Below, piece after piece: positions 18,169 through 27,014 of a stretch of 64,000 nt of DNA. The stretch covers positions 248,001 to 312,000 of the forward strand of contig SCRE01000023.1 of the NCBI GenBank assembly GCA_004297935.1, written 5' to 3'. The notes beneath the pieces are model-generated. The model was not told where the DNA came from. It ran no database searches and saw nothing but the letters and a program-made list of their open reading frames with translations. Position 1 is the stretch's first letter. Each line of letters opens with the position of its first letter. Source of the stretch: Microbacteriaceae bacterium. GTDB taxonomy: Bacteria > Actinomycetota > Actinomycetes > Actinomycetales > Microbacteriaceae. A program made the translations under genes and the position numbers.

Positions 18169-18921
18169 ATGACCAACAGTCACACCGCCGGCATCGGCGA
18201 CAGTGATGCGAACGGTCGCATCCCGCCGAACACTGCGCAGCGCCGCAGGCCAGACGGACCCAATGCCGGAGTGCTCGCAATCGTCAGCCTTGTGCTGAGC
18301 CTTGCAGCGATCGCCGTCCCCGCGGCGATCGCCGGAGGACGCATGTTCGTCTCGCCGCTGGAGTCCACGGCGGCGGTGTATTCGTACATCACTGCGAATC
18401 GCACGGCCATTGCCGTCACCGGCTTCTTCGTTTTCGGAGCGTCCGTCCCGCTCGGAATCTATGCCGCAACCGCTTACGCCCGCCTGCAACGGCTTGGAAT
18501 CCGCGTGCCCGGCCCGAACATCGCGTTCTACGGCGGCATCGCCGCGTCGATCCTGCTCGGTGCATCCGGACTGTCGACCTGGGCGCTGGGACAGCCGGTC
18601 GCGGGACAATCTCCCGCACTGCTGCAGACGATCGACTATGTCGTGTACGCGCTGGGCGGTGTCGGCTTCGTCGGTGGCCTCGGGCTGTTGATCGCCGGTA
18701 TCGCCGTACCCTCGCTGATCCTGCGCCTGACCCCGAGTTGGCTGGCTTGGACCGGCTTGATACTGGCCGGCCTGTCGGAGCTTTCATTCGTGAGCCTGCT
18801 CCTGCCCGGCCTCGCGATACTGCTGCCGATCGGGCGCTTCGCGGGCCTCGCATGGCTCGTCGTGGTCGGCTTCATGCTGCCGCGCAACCGGCATGACGTG
18901 CCCGTGCGGAACCAGACATGA
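18169..18921 (+). CDS. Multi-pass membrane protein, divergent from marR
   Basis: 250-residue integral membrane protein with about six hydrophobic segments: AGVLAIVSLVLSLAAIAV near residue 35, others near 80, 120, 155, 185 and 210. Charged N-terminal tail, polar C-terminus. No catalytic motif recognised; the arrangement resembles actinobacterial DUF4386-like membrane proteins but I am not certain of the family. Ribosome binding site GAGGAA. Its position across a MarR operator suggests it is the regulated target. Confidence 0.75.
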   Translation: MTNSHTAGIGDSDANGRIPPNTAQRRRPDGPNAGVLAIVSLVLSLAAIAVPAAIAGGRMFVSPLESTAAVYSYITANRTAIAVTGFFVFGASVPLGIYAATAYARLQRLGIRVPGPNIAFYGGIAASILLGASGLSTWALGQPVAGQSPALLQTIDYVVYALGGVGFVGGLGLLIAGIAVPSLILRLTPSWLAWTGLILAGLSELSFVSLLLPGLAILLPIGRFAGLAWLVVVGFMLPRNRHDVPVRNQT

Positions 18922-18943
18922 GCGTAAGCGCGTCCGGCGCCGG

Positions 18944-19480
18944 TCAGTGCCTGCTGCGAACGAAGGACACGAGGTCGACCGACGTGCGCGCAATGACTTT
19001 GAAGCCGCGGCCGGACCGGAGGAGGTCGACATTCCGCACCTCACCGCTGGGACCCATCGGCACATAGTCGTCCGGATCCGCAGCCGCTTCATACTCGAGC
19101 CAGTCCCGGGCTCGAGCCGCACGCAGAGCAGTTCATCGGCGAGGCATGCGCGACCGTTGCGCTGTTCGAACGACTCGAGCAGGGTGTCGAAGACCTCCTG
19201 CGCCTGCACGCGGGTGAGCGTCGACTCCCCGGTCGCCGCGGCTCGCACCTGCGCCCATCCCGCCGGGGCGACGATGGACAGCGGGGAGGTGCGCGTCTCC
19301 ATTTTTTCCACGGCCACAGGTTCCAGCCGATCTCGTGATTCTCATAGAGCCGGAACGCGGTAGAGAGCCACTCGACATTGTTCTCACCACTCCCTCCTCG
19401 AAGAACGGCGTGAGCACACCGAACGTCTTGGCGATCCAGCGTTGGGCGCAGGCCTCCTGCCGGCTCGTGCCGCAACAAAG
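18944..19480 (-). pseudogene. Decayed GH5-like glycoside hydrolase (C-terminal part, multiple frameshifts)
   Basis: On the minus strand three consecutive frames carry parts of one glycosidase C-terminus. First GENNVEWLSTAFRLYENHEI and GWNLWPWKK, then after a shift near 19310 METRTSPLSIVAPAGWAQVR and VQAQEVFDTLLESFEQRN. After another shift near 19130 comes DWLEYEAAADPDDYVPMG down to SVDLVSFVRSRH and a stop at 18944. The GWNLWPWKKM...PLSI block is typical of GH5 endoglucanase-like proteins. The segment where the nucleophile Glu would sit reads GGSGENN instead of the usual GE(S/F)GEN. No intact start or N-terminal barrel remains. Confidence 0.65.
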
Positions 19481-19564
19481 CTACGGGCCACGCAGAACCT
19501 GATGCCGGCCGGCGGCTATCCCGATCGCCTCTACCAATGCGGCGCGTGATGTGTGCCGCCCGCG

Positions 19565-20644
19565 CTACGCTGCCAGCTGACGATCGACTCCGGTGAGCCA
19601 GAACGACGCGGCCGAGCGCAGCGCGAGCAAGGCCAGCAACAGTGGAATCGTTGCGGTGACCAGGAACAGCAGCCAGTCCGGAACGGTCGGACCGAAGGTG
19701 AGCATCAGCCACATGACGAGCGGATGCGTCAACACCACCATGAAGCACGCGTAGGAGAGCCGGGTGGCGAGACGACTTGCGCCCGCGGGCATCCGCTCGA
19801 ACGCGGCTTCAGCGACCAGAAGCAATCCGAAGGAGATCAGCACCGCGACCACCGTGCTCAGCAGGGGCGTGCCGAAGTCGCCCTGCTTGATGTCCAGCGG
19901 TGAGGAGAGGCCACCCACGACGAGCACGGCCGAACCGAGCAAAAGGACCAGTCCGACCAGTCCAGGCTGGGCGATCCGCGGGCGCACGGACCTGGCGACG
20001 GTGCCGAGCAACACGAAGATCAGGCAGGGCAAGGCTGAACCGATCGCCAATGGCGTTTCGGCGAGCGTGTCGCCGGCGAAACAGCCTAAGAGGGCGCCGG
20101 CGATGGCGATGACCCAGACAACGGTGCGCGGAAGCCACCACAGGCATCGCAGCAGTATGAGCGAGAAGAAGAACACCGCGACAAACCAGAAAGTGGTGTA
20201 CGGCATGGCCGAACTCTGCCCGTTCGAAAAGGGCGCGAACAGGCGTGAGAACGTGCTGTTCTCGAGACTCGAATCCAGTGCCACAAACGCGAATGCGATC
20301 AGCACGAACCATGTGAGATAGGGCACGACGAGCGTTCGGGTCCGTTTGGCCAGCTCCTGCGCCAACGATCGGTGCGAGGACCAGAAATAGCCTGCCAGGA
20401 AGAAGAACAGCGGCACGTGCCAGCTGTAGAGCAGGGTGTGGGCCATCGGCGCATCGAGGGTGTGACCGGCGACGACGGCAAGCACTCCAAGCACCCTCAC
20501 ACCGTCGATAGCACCCGAACGGGCCGTGTGACCATCTTGGAATCGATCGCTACGATCGGCGTGGTCGAACCGTGCGAGGCGGTCGCCGTGACCCCGCGGC
20601 CACCACAGCAGCAGCCCGCCGCGTCGTGTTCCGCCACCACTCAA
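19565..20644 (-). CDS. Acyltransferase family 3 membrane protein
   Basis: Integral membrane O-acyltransferase of the acyltransferase-3/fucose-4-O-acetylase type, with about ten transmembrane helices. The family signature near the N-terminus is DGVRVLGVLAVVAGHTLD, with the conserved catalytic His of the VxxGH element. Next comes YSWHVPLFFFLAGYFWS. Such enzymes acetylate surface glycans or lipids. The TTG at 20644 gives 359 residues, but the first 45 have no family similarity; a GTG within DGVRVLG or another internal codon may be the real start. Confidence 0.82.
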   Translation of the reverse strand: MSGGGTRRGGLLLWWPRGHGDRLARFDHADRSDRFQDGHTARSGAIDGVRVLGVLAVVAGHTLDAPMAHTLLYSWHVPLFFFLAGYFWSSHRSLAQELAKRTRTLVVPYLTWFVLIAFAFVALDSSLENSTFSRLFAPFSNGQSSAMPYTTFWFVAVFFFSLILLRCLWWLPRTVVWVIAIAGALLGCFAGDTLAETPLAIGSALPCLIFVLLGTVARSVRPRIAQPGLVGLVLLLGSAVLVVGGLSSPLDIKQGDFGTPLLSTVVAVLISFGLLLVAEAAFERMPAGASRLATRLSYACFMVVLTHPLVMWLMLTFGPTVPDWLLFLVTATIPLLLALLALRSAASFWLTGVDRQLAA

Positions 20645-20812
20645 GCGGATGCGACCTCAGGGGTGTGCACCGAACGAACCTGGGTCCCACCGGTGACACG
20701 GGCTGGCCGTTCCCCACGAATGAGCACCCAGCGAGGCTATCCGACCAACCTCCTTGCCGCCCGAACCAACCTGTGAGGGTTCACAGCAACCATCGATGCG
20801 TCGACGCGTCGA

Positions 20813-21714
20813 TCAGACTTCGAGGTCGTGGGGCTCTTCGCGGGGTAGCACGACCAGAAAGACGGTCCCGGATTCTCCATCCGGCCGACTCTGTGCTGCA
20901 ACGCTGCCGCGATGATCGCGGACGATCTGCCTCGCTATCGAAAGGCCCAGGCCCGTGCCGCCGCCCGCAGCCGACCGGCGGCGCGAGTCGTCGACACGGG
21001 TGAACCGTTCGAAGACGCGCTCACGATCCTCGGAAGGGATGCCCGACCCATCGTCAGTGACTCTGATCTGCGCCTGATCGCCGACAACCGAAAGCTCCAG
21101 GGCGACGACGGAGCGCGCATGATCCCGGGCGTTGTCGCCGAGGTTCTCAGTGGAACCGCGACCGCGAACAGCACGCTGAGACTCCCCGCCACGGCATGCA
21201 CCTGCGACAGCGACGTCGCGGCATAGACCCACCCCTTCTGCGACCCCACGTTCACGGGCATCGCCAAGACCCTGAAGTCACCGTTCCCGATCGCCAGTCG
21301 ATCAATCGTGCGAACGACCGACGCTCGCGTGGACGGCGGCACAAGCAACACCGGATCCTGGCCCTGCACATTTCCGGTAGCAGCGACGACCGTATTGGTT
21401 GCGTCGACGACCTGGAACAGTGATGTGTCTTCCCCGGTGCTCGGGATCGTCGGCTGCAGCCGACCCGCCGACGCGAGGATCGCGATGTCGTGCGCTCTGG
21501 CCGACGCCGTCGCGTCCAGGTTCGCAATCAACGAACGCTGCACCAACAGCACCAGAGCGACCGTGCAGACCACCAGGGTGACGGCGACGATCACCGAAGC
21601 CGTCACCGTGACGTGCACACGTATTCCCGCACGCCGGCGCACGATGTCACGCCATGCCCGGTGCATGCTCGGAGTTCGCAGGCTGCCGTGGCTTCGCAGC
21701 ACCGGTGGGGTCAT
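20813..21714 (-). pseudogene. Sensor histidine kinase with internal deletion and frameshift
   Basis: Partner of the adjacent response regulator. The N-terminal part is intact: TM1 (VTASVIVAVTLVVCTVAL), an extracellular sensor region, and the first residues of TM2 (GSLSVLFAVAVP). At about 21150-21160 the frame jumps straight into the ATPase N-box TENLGDNARDHARSVV, followed by the G1 box VTDDGSGIP, VFERFTRVD and GGTGLGLSIARQIV. The rest of TM2, the HAMP linker and the whole DHp domain with its phospho-acceptor His (about 200-250 residues in relatives) are missing. It cannot autophosphorylate as a normal kinase. Confidence 0.8.
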
Positions 21715-22378
21715 CCCGTAGACGGTAGCCGATCCCGCGCACCGTCTGAATCGTGCTTTCGTCGAGGCCGACATCGAACTTGCGCCGCAGGTAACCGATA
21801 TAGACCTCGATGACGTTCGAGTCGACATCCAATTCCGAATCCCAGACATGCTCGGCGATCGACTGCCTGCTCAGAACCAGCCCCTTGCGCCGCACCAGGA
21901 ATTCGGCAAGAGCGAATTCACGATGAGTCAGGGCGATCTCCGTTTCGCCACGCCAACTGCGCCTCGCGGCCGGGTCCAAACACAGCATGCCGGCCGTCAG
22001 CAACGGTTCACGCGAAACCGGCGCACGCCTCAGCAGCGCACGTAGACGAGCCAGCAGCACGACGAAGGAGAACGGCTTCGACAGATAATCGTCCGCCCCC
22101 AGGTCCAACGCATCCGCTTCATCGTATTCGCCGTCTTTGGCGGTCAGCATCACGATCGGCACGGTCGAGCCGCCGACGCGGAGGCGACGACACACCTCAT
22201 AGCCTGACAATCCGGGCAGCATGAGGTCCAAGACGATCACATCGAAATCGTTCTCCTCGGCCATCCAGAGACCGTCAATGCCGTTGTCCGCAGACTCGAC
22301 GACGAATCCCTCGGCGGAAAGCCCACGGGTCAATGCATCCGTGATGGCGGCCTCGTCTTCGACGAGAAGAATGTTCAT
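21647..22378 (-). CDS. Two-component response regulator, OmpR/PhoB family
   Basis: 243-residue regulator: receiver domain with the acidic pocket (VEDE), phospho-acceptor Asp in VIVLDLMLPG (residue about 51), Thr in MLTAKD and Lys in SKPF, then an OmpR winged helix (LTHREFALAEFLVRRKG; VIEVYIGYLRRKFD; TVRGIGYRL). Start at 22378 with GGAGGAG upstream. The kinase gene overlaps its 3' end but is disrupted, so this regulator may be unphosphorylated, cross-activated or constitutive. A secreted small protein is transcribed divergently and is the obvious candidate target. Confidence 0.93.
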   Translation of the reverse strand: MNILLVEDEAAITDALTRGLSAEGFVVESADNGIDGLWMAEENDFDVIVLDLMLPGLSGYEVCRRLRVGGSTVPIVMLTAKDGEYDEADALDLGADDYLSKPFSFVVLLARLRALLRRAPVSREPLLTAGMLCLDPAARRSWRGETEIALTHREFALAEFLVRRKGLVLSRQSIAEHVWDSELDVDSNVIEVYIGYLRRKFDVGLDESTIQTVRGIGYRLRDDPTGAAKPRQPANSEHAPGMA

Positions 22379-22610
22379 CGCGCTCCTCCCAGTGGTGAAC
22401 GACACCGAGATAATGCCAGCCGGCGTTCGCAGTGTTTCACACTTGGATAAGCAGGCGCTAAGAGGCCCGCACGAGGCCGATTGCCAGCGTGGCCTGTCTG
22501 CAGCGCGGCTTGTTCTGCCAGCGCCCTGCCAGCCCGGCTTACCCGGCTCTTATCGTCACCCGTCAGAGTGTGCTTGTTCGAGATCCGAACGCCAATCGAA
22601 GGAGCAGTAT
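22379..22610. promoter_or_regulatory. Divergent promoter region, response regulator / exported protein
   Basis: 232 bases between the divergent response-regulator gene and the small exported-protein gene. It must hold both promoters and, by analogy with OmpR systems, binding sites for the regulator. I see no convincing direct-repeat pair by eye. The region ends with AAGGAG before the ATG at 22611. Confidence 0.4.
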
Positions 22611-22913
22611 ATGAAAACGATCCAGATCGCGACTGCCGGCGTCCTCGCTCTCGCCCTCACGGGTGTCGGCGTCGGCGCAGCACTTGCAAGCACACCGTCC
22701 CCGTCGGCTTCCGGAGCAGCGTCGCACGCTGTGAACACGACCGTCCACCCGGCAGTTCAGGTGAGTACGACGTCCGACACAGCCGACGGCCCGGAAGCAG
22801 CAACGGCGGAGCAGACGGGCAATGAGTCGTCGACGGCGAACGACGGCCCGGGCGGCCACGTCGACCCCGACGGGGTCGACGTGAATCACCAAGGCGGCGC
22901 CGGAGAGCAGTAG
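22611..22913 (+). CDS. Small exported protein, low-complexity acidic C-terminus
   Basis: 100-residue protein with a clear Sec signal peptide (MKTIQIATAGVLALALTGVG, cleavage likely after ALAS near residue 27). The mature region is rich in Ser, Thr, Ala, Asp and Gly with no cysteine and no recognised domain (DGPGGHVDPDGVDVNHQGG at the end). Strong ribosome binding site AAGGAG. Divergent from the two-component system, which suggests it is its target or part of the same envelope response. Function unknown. Confidence 0.72.
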   Translation: MKTIQIATAGVLALALTGVGVGAALASTPSPSASGAASHAVNTTVHPAVQVSTTSDTADGPEAATAEQTGNESSTANDGPGGHVDPDGVDVNHQGGAGEQ

Positions 22914-22972
22914 TCCGAGCCCGTCTGAAGCGGTCGCAGCGCACAGACGCCGCGGCCACTTCTGCGCGGTCG

Positions 22973-23434
22973 TCAATCGGCTGGCGGCCTTCCCTCCAGA
23001 TGGCCCGTCCACCGGGACCCGTCCCACCACTGCTGCAGTCCCGGGAGTATCGGTGACGAGTACCAGCCGGGCGGCGCCGGCGGGGCCGGGGGCGTCGTGG
23101 GCGGTGCAGCCCGGGGCGGCGGAGCGGGCGGCAGCGGCGTGGGCAGCGGGGGCGGTGAGGTGAGCGGCACGTCGCTCGGTGTCGTCACCCTGACCGTCGC
23201 GGATACGGCCACCGCCGCAGATGAAGCGGCAGCTGCCACCGCACGTTTGCCGACTGCAAACCACAGGACGGCACCGGCCAATGGAATCAACGTCACGACG
23301 ACGATCCACGTCGCAATCGTTCCACTGCGTGCATGACTCAGCGCGATCTGTGCGACGGCGACGATCCACAGCACGAACGGCGCAAGGAAGAACAGCAAAA
23401 CAATGATGTGCCATCCCGCCGGGCCTGCGAACAT
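22973..23434 (-). CDS. PLDc_N / DUF2510 small membrane protein
   Basis: 153-residue protein with two N-terminal transmembrane helices in the PLDc_N arrangement (residues about 8-30 and 40-60: WIVVVTLIPLAGAVLWFAVGK). A long Pro/Ala/Thr-rich linker follows, then a C-terminal DUF2510 motif PPGWYSSP...LQQWWDGSRWTGH. DUF2510 is frequent at the ends of actinobacterial membrane proteins and its role is unknown. The ATG at 23434 follows GGAGGCGGC. Confidence 0.85.
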   Translation of the reverse strand: MFAGPAGWHIIVLLFFLAPFVLWIVAVAQIALSHARSGTIATWIVVVTLIPLAGAVLWFAVGKRAVAAAASSAAVAVSATVRVTTPSDVPLTSPPPLPTPLPPAPPPRAAPPTTPPAPPAPPGWYSSPILPGLQQWWDGSRWTGHLEGRPPAD

Positions 23435-23665
23435 GTGCCGCCTCCAGATTATCGCGCCTGCTCGCCTCTTCACGGTATTCGACGTCGCGGGCGTGCGCCC
23501 AGCCCCCTAACGGGTCACGATCGGTTGATGGTGATCAACAAGACGCAATACGCGCGTGCATGCGTGACCTCCTCACCTTCTGCCGCCACAATCCGATCGC
23601 ACTCGGCGACCGCCGATACCAGCTGCGACGAGGTCGGCGAATCGACATCGGTGGCCGATGCGAGA

Positions 23666-24616
23666 TCAAACCCAGCGCCGGAGCGCTTCGCGGTTCCGCA
23701 GGTGCTCGTCCTCGATTCGTGCGAGGTCGTAACCGGCCGTCGGGAAGATGTCCTGCTCGATCACCAGCCAACCTGCGAATTCCGCGTCCGTCATTCCCGT
23801 CATGAACGAATCAAGATCCAGGTCCCCGTCACCGAGCGGAACGAACGTGCCGCCCGAGCAGACGTCGATCATCCCCCCGCCGGCGGCGACGATGGAGCGG
23901 AGCCGGTCGCGGCGAACGTCTTTGAGATGGATGTGATTGATCCGGGATCCCCAGCGCGACCACGCCTCTGCCGGCTCGCCGCCACCGATGAGGAGATGCC
24001 CGGTATCGAGGGTGATGTCGACATCACTGACGCTCAGCATGCGATCGATCTCGTCGGGGGTCTCGACGAACGTCCCGGCGTGGTGATGAAAGGTCGGTTC
24101 GTACCCATGTGCGCGGACACGGTCCGCCGCGTCCGCGAGATTCCGAGAGAACCGCGACCATCCGGCATCGTCGAGTCGATGCTCGGGTGCCGCGCCCGGA
24201 TGTGCGTGACGAATATCGTCCCCGGCGTCGGCGAGGGTCGGTCGTGGCGGAATCGGACCGCTCTGCACGGTTCCGAAAATCGATATCGCCTGTTCCAGCT
24301 CTGGAATTGCGCGCTCGTAGGCGTCGTCATCGGAGAGCGGCAGGTCGATCCAACCACCCGAGAGCGCGAGCCGATGGGCGAGGAGACGAGCGTCCAGGTC
24401 GCCCGACGCGTCCAAATAGCCGCGCGGACCGAGATCGATCCCGTCATACCCGGTACGGGCCAAGATCTCCATCACCGTCTCTCCGTCCGGCAACGCGATC
24501 GGCGTGTCACTCGACGTCAACTCGAAAACACCGAAACTGACCGGCGCGCCCGCGACAAGAACAGCTGAAACGGGCGCGGCAGCGAAACCGTCCGCCTGTG
24601 AGGGATTGCTTGACAT
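23666..24616 (-). CDS. Sugar phosphate isomerase/epimerase-like TIM-barrel protein
   Basis: 316-residue AP-endonuclease-2-type TIM barrel, the fold of IolE, hydroxypyruvate isomerase and xylose isomerase-like enzymes. Visible metal and active-site elements: SFGVFEL near the N-terminus, YDGIDLGPRGY, TFHHHAGTFVE, DTGHL, HIHLKDV and a late IEQD. This set fits sugar or inositol (IolE-like) chemistry, but substrate is uncertain. The ATG at 24616 is chosen on homology; upstream residues in the frame have none. No sugar transporter or regulator gene is adjacent. Confidence 0.85.
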   Translation of the reverse strand: MSSNPSQADGFAAAPVSAVLVAGAPVSFGVFELTSSDTPIALPDGETVMEILARTGYDGIDLGPRGYLDASGDLDARLLAHRLALSGGWIDLPLSDDDAYERAIPELEQAISIFGTVQSGPIPPRPTLADAGDDIRHAHPGAAPEHRLDDAGWSRFSRNLADAADRVRAHGYEPTFHHHAGTFVETPDEIDRMLSVSDVDITLDTGHLLIGGGEPAEAWSRWGSRINHIHLKDVRRDRLRSIVAAGGGMIDVCSGGTFVPLGDGDLDLDSFMTGMTDAEFAGWLVIEQDIFPTAGYDLARIEDEHLRNREALRRWV

Positions 24617-24634
24617 GTCTACTCTTCTCTGGTC

Positions 24635-24675
24635 TCTGGATATTGTGCTTACATATTTACATATCAGAGAGCGAC
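24635..24675. promoter_or_regulatory. AT-rich promoter/operator region upstream of the TIM-barrel gene
   Basis: An AT-rich block (GCTTACATATTTACATATCA, starting about 24648) with a direct repeat TTACATA/TTTACATA lies 30-55 bases upstream of the minus-strand start. It probably holds the promoter and possibly a repressor site; no specific regulator is suggested. Confidence 0.35.
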
Positions 24676-24868
24676 TGCCAGCCCTGTGATCTTTACGTGC
24701 CGACACGACGGTGTCGGCCGAGTATTCGGGCGAGCCGGTCCTTGCGATCGCATCCGCGAGGTGCACGGGGAGTTTGTAGCACAGGATATCCCAACCTGGG
24801 CTTTTCTTGTATATTTCCTGTGAGCGGTCTAGCGTTTTGATTGCAGCCTTGACAGACGGGAGTAGATC

Positions 24869-26221
24869 ATGTCGCACACTCAAAAACGTATTTTGATGGT
24901 TTCTCTCTGCCTGCTGGCCCTTTCCGGGATGTCTTTGATGGCGGGATCTGCGGTCCATGCGGACGTTCCACCGTCGCCGATCGCGTCGGCGTTCCTTGCG
25001 GGTGCGTGTCCGGGTACGACCACGTACGATCCGACGGTCAACACCGGCGGTGCAATCGAGAACACGCTGGAGGTCTTCGGTGCGCGACTGACCTCGTACA
25101 ATGCCGGCAATGTCGTTCCACTCTATGACGCCTTCGGCGGTTCGGCCCTGTTGGATGCGGCCGGGAACGTTCATCCGAACTCGGTCGCCTACCCACCGCT
25201 GTGCGGCACACGCTACGTTGCTGCCGCCGGTGGCCCCGTGTCGGAGTGGATGTTCTGCACGGACATAGCCTCACAATCGTGCGGCGATGTCGACTCGAGT
25301 GGAAACATCGTCGATCACGACGGGCAGCCCGTCAATCCGATGACCTCATTGACCGGCAATTCGCGCCTGTCGAGCCAGCAGGAGAAGATCATCTCTTACC
25401 TGATTCGCCACGGCCACAGCTATGCGGGCGTGGGCAGCCAATCATGGGGCGGGGTCACTACGGCCAGGTCTGATGAGGGAACCAGCGAGCGTGCTGCATT
25501 GCAGACATTGGTCTGGTGTATCAGTGACGGCGGAGACGGCAGCGCGGACTTCGATGCGACGTGCAATGCCAATATGGACACTGCCGAGCAGAGCAGGATC
25601 CTCGCATTGATCCCCGACAATCCCGAATTGAGCCTTCAGGGTATGACGGGCGGCTCGGCGTTGAAAGTCGGCGATACCGCACGAATGTCTCTGACGACCA
25701 ACATCTACAATCAGCCGATCGCTCTTGCCGTCACGGGAAGCGCCGATTCCGCTCTTTCGGCATGCGCCGGCAATGCCACGATCAACGGGGCAGCTATCAC
25801 GGTGGTCGGCACTAACCCGGTCGTTGCCAGCACCGTCACACTCTGTGCAACCGCCACAACGGCCGGAACCGTCAGAGTCGATGTCTCAGCGTCCCCGGCG
25901 TCCGTGCAACAGATCGGATGGTCGCAAAGCGTCAATCCAGCACTCGTCCCGCCCTGCCAGGTGTACGCCACCTTCCATGCGGCGCGGTTGGGCACGGTGT
26001 CAGGGACCGCGTCAGCACTGTTCGCAGCGGCACCGACTTCGACGACTCCTGCTGTGCCCTCGACCACCCGACGAAGTTCAACCTTGGCGGACTCCGGCTC
26101 CATGACAGGAATCTGGTTGTTGCCACCGCTGCTGGCGATAGCCGCCGGAGCCGGCGCGATCGCCGTTGCCCGCCACAACCGAAAAGCCCGGCCCGGCAAC
26201 GAGAACCGGTCGCACGGCTGA
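24869..26221 (+). CDS. Secreted thioester-domain (TED) surface protein with sortase-like tail
   Basis: 450-residue exported protein. Signal peptide of about 31 residues ending VHADVPP. The middle matches the layout of Gram-positive thioester domains: a Cys in EWMFCTDIA (Cys130) and a Gln in ALQTLVWCISDGG (Gln212), which in this family form an internal Cys-Gln thioester for covalent binding to host or surface targets. A KIISYLIRHG helix lies between them. Then a beta-rich domain, a Thr/Ser/Pro stalk, and a C-terminal anchor: LADSG (residues 406-410), hydrophobic helix, then basic RHNRKAR. LADSG is a variant of the LPxTG/LAxTG sorting signal. Transcribed divergently from the TIM-barrel gene. 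Confidence 0.78.
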   Translation: MSHTQKRILMVSLCLLALSGMSLMAGSAVHADVPPSPIASAFLAGACPGTTTYDPTVNTGGAIENTLEVFGARLTSYNAGNVVPLYDAFGGSALLDAAGNVHPNSVAYPPLCGTRYVAAAGGPVSEWMFCTDIASQSCGDVDSSGNIVDHDGQPVNPMTSLTGNSRLSSQQEKIISYLIRHGHSYAGVGSQSWGGVTTARSDEGTSERAALQTLVWCISDGGDGSADFDATCNANMDTAEQSRILALIPDNPELSLQGMTGGSALKVGDTARMSLTTNIYNQPIALAVTGSADSALSACAGNATINGAAITVVGTNPVVASTVTLCATATTAGTVRVDVSASPASVQQIGWSQSVNPALVPPCQVYATFHAARLGTVSGTASALFAAAPTSTTPAVPSTTRRSSTLADSGSMTGIWLLPPLLAIAAGAGAIAVARHNRKARPGNENRSHG

Positions 26222-26318
26222 CGACCCACAGCCAGTGGGGGTGACCGTCTCAGGCTGGTGCGGCCACATCGCGTCATGATTCCTGCGCTCAAGCGCGGGC
26301 CCAGTCGGGGTGAGCTGA

Positions 26319-27014
26319 TCAACGGCCGCGGTCGTCAGGGAGAGTTCCGGGGCCGGACCCGGTGGCGAGGAACGCAGTCCCGAAGCACAGCTCGGTCCAG
26401 GAGGGATCGGCCAGTCTTTCCTGCATGGCCGCGCGGATGGTCTCCCACGGACGGCGCATGATCCACTCGTCGAGGGAGGCGGAGGTTCGCACCACCGCGA
26501 CTCCGAGCCGCGACAGCCAGCCAGGCGTGCCGTCGGGGATCTTCAGATCCAGCACCACCCAGCGACCGCCGCCGGAGAGGGCCGCGGCACCGTGCGCGAT
26601 GACCTGTCCGCACTCGGGCACCTGGGTCAGGGCGTAGGTGGACAGGATCGCGTCGACCTCGGCCGGGAAACCGAACTCGGCCGCGTCGGCTTGCACCAGG
26701 CTGACGTTGCTCCAGCCATTCGCCTCGACCCGGTCCCGGGCGCGGGCGAGCATCGCGTCGGTCAGATCGACGCCGACGATCCGGCCGCTGGGACCGATCG
26801 CCTCCTCGACCAGCGGGAAGTTCAGGCCCGTGCCACAGGCAATGTCGACCACCCTGTCGCCCGCGCGGAGGTCGAGTGCCTGCACAGCGCGCAAGCGCTG
26901 CGCCCGCTGCGGATAGCCGGGCGTCGGGTAGAGCCGGGAGATGACATCGTAATGCTTGGCCCTTTTGCGGTACGTCTCGATCAGACGCTGCCGTGCACGG
27001 TCGGCCTGACTCAC
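26319..27014 (-). CDS. Class I SAM-dependent methyltransferase (UbiE/COQ5-like)
   Basis: 231-residue Rossmann methyltransferase. Motif I VVDIACGTGLNFPLVEE (residues about 55-71), motif II VGVDLTDAMLARAR, and a downstream QADAAEFGFP acidic motif give the SAM pocket. N-terminal RQRLIETYRKRAKHYD helix is typical of UbiE-like members. Start ATG overlaps the stop of the SRPBCC gene by 4 bases, so the two are translationally coupled. Acceptor unknown. Confidence 0.9.
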   Translation of the reverse strand: MSQADRARQRLIETYRKRAKHYDVISRLYPTPGYPQRAQRLRAVQALDLRAGDRVVDIACGTGLNFPLVEEAIGPSGRIVGVDLTDAMLARARDRVEANGWSNVSLVQADAAEFGFPAEVDAILSTYALTQVPECGQVIAHGAAALSGGGRWVVLDLKIPDGTPGWLSRLGVAVVRTSASLDEWIMRRPWETIRAAMQERLADPSWTELCFGTAFLATGSGPGTLPDDRGR

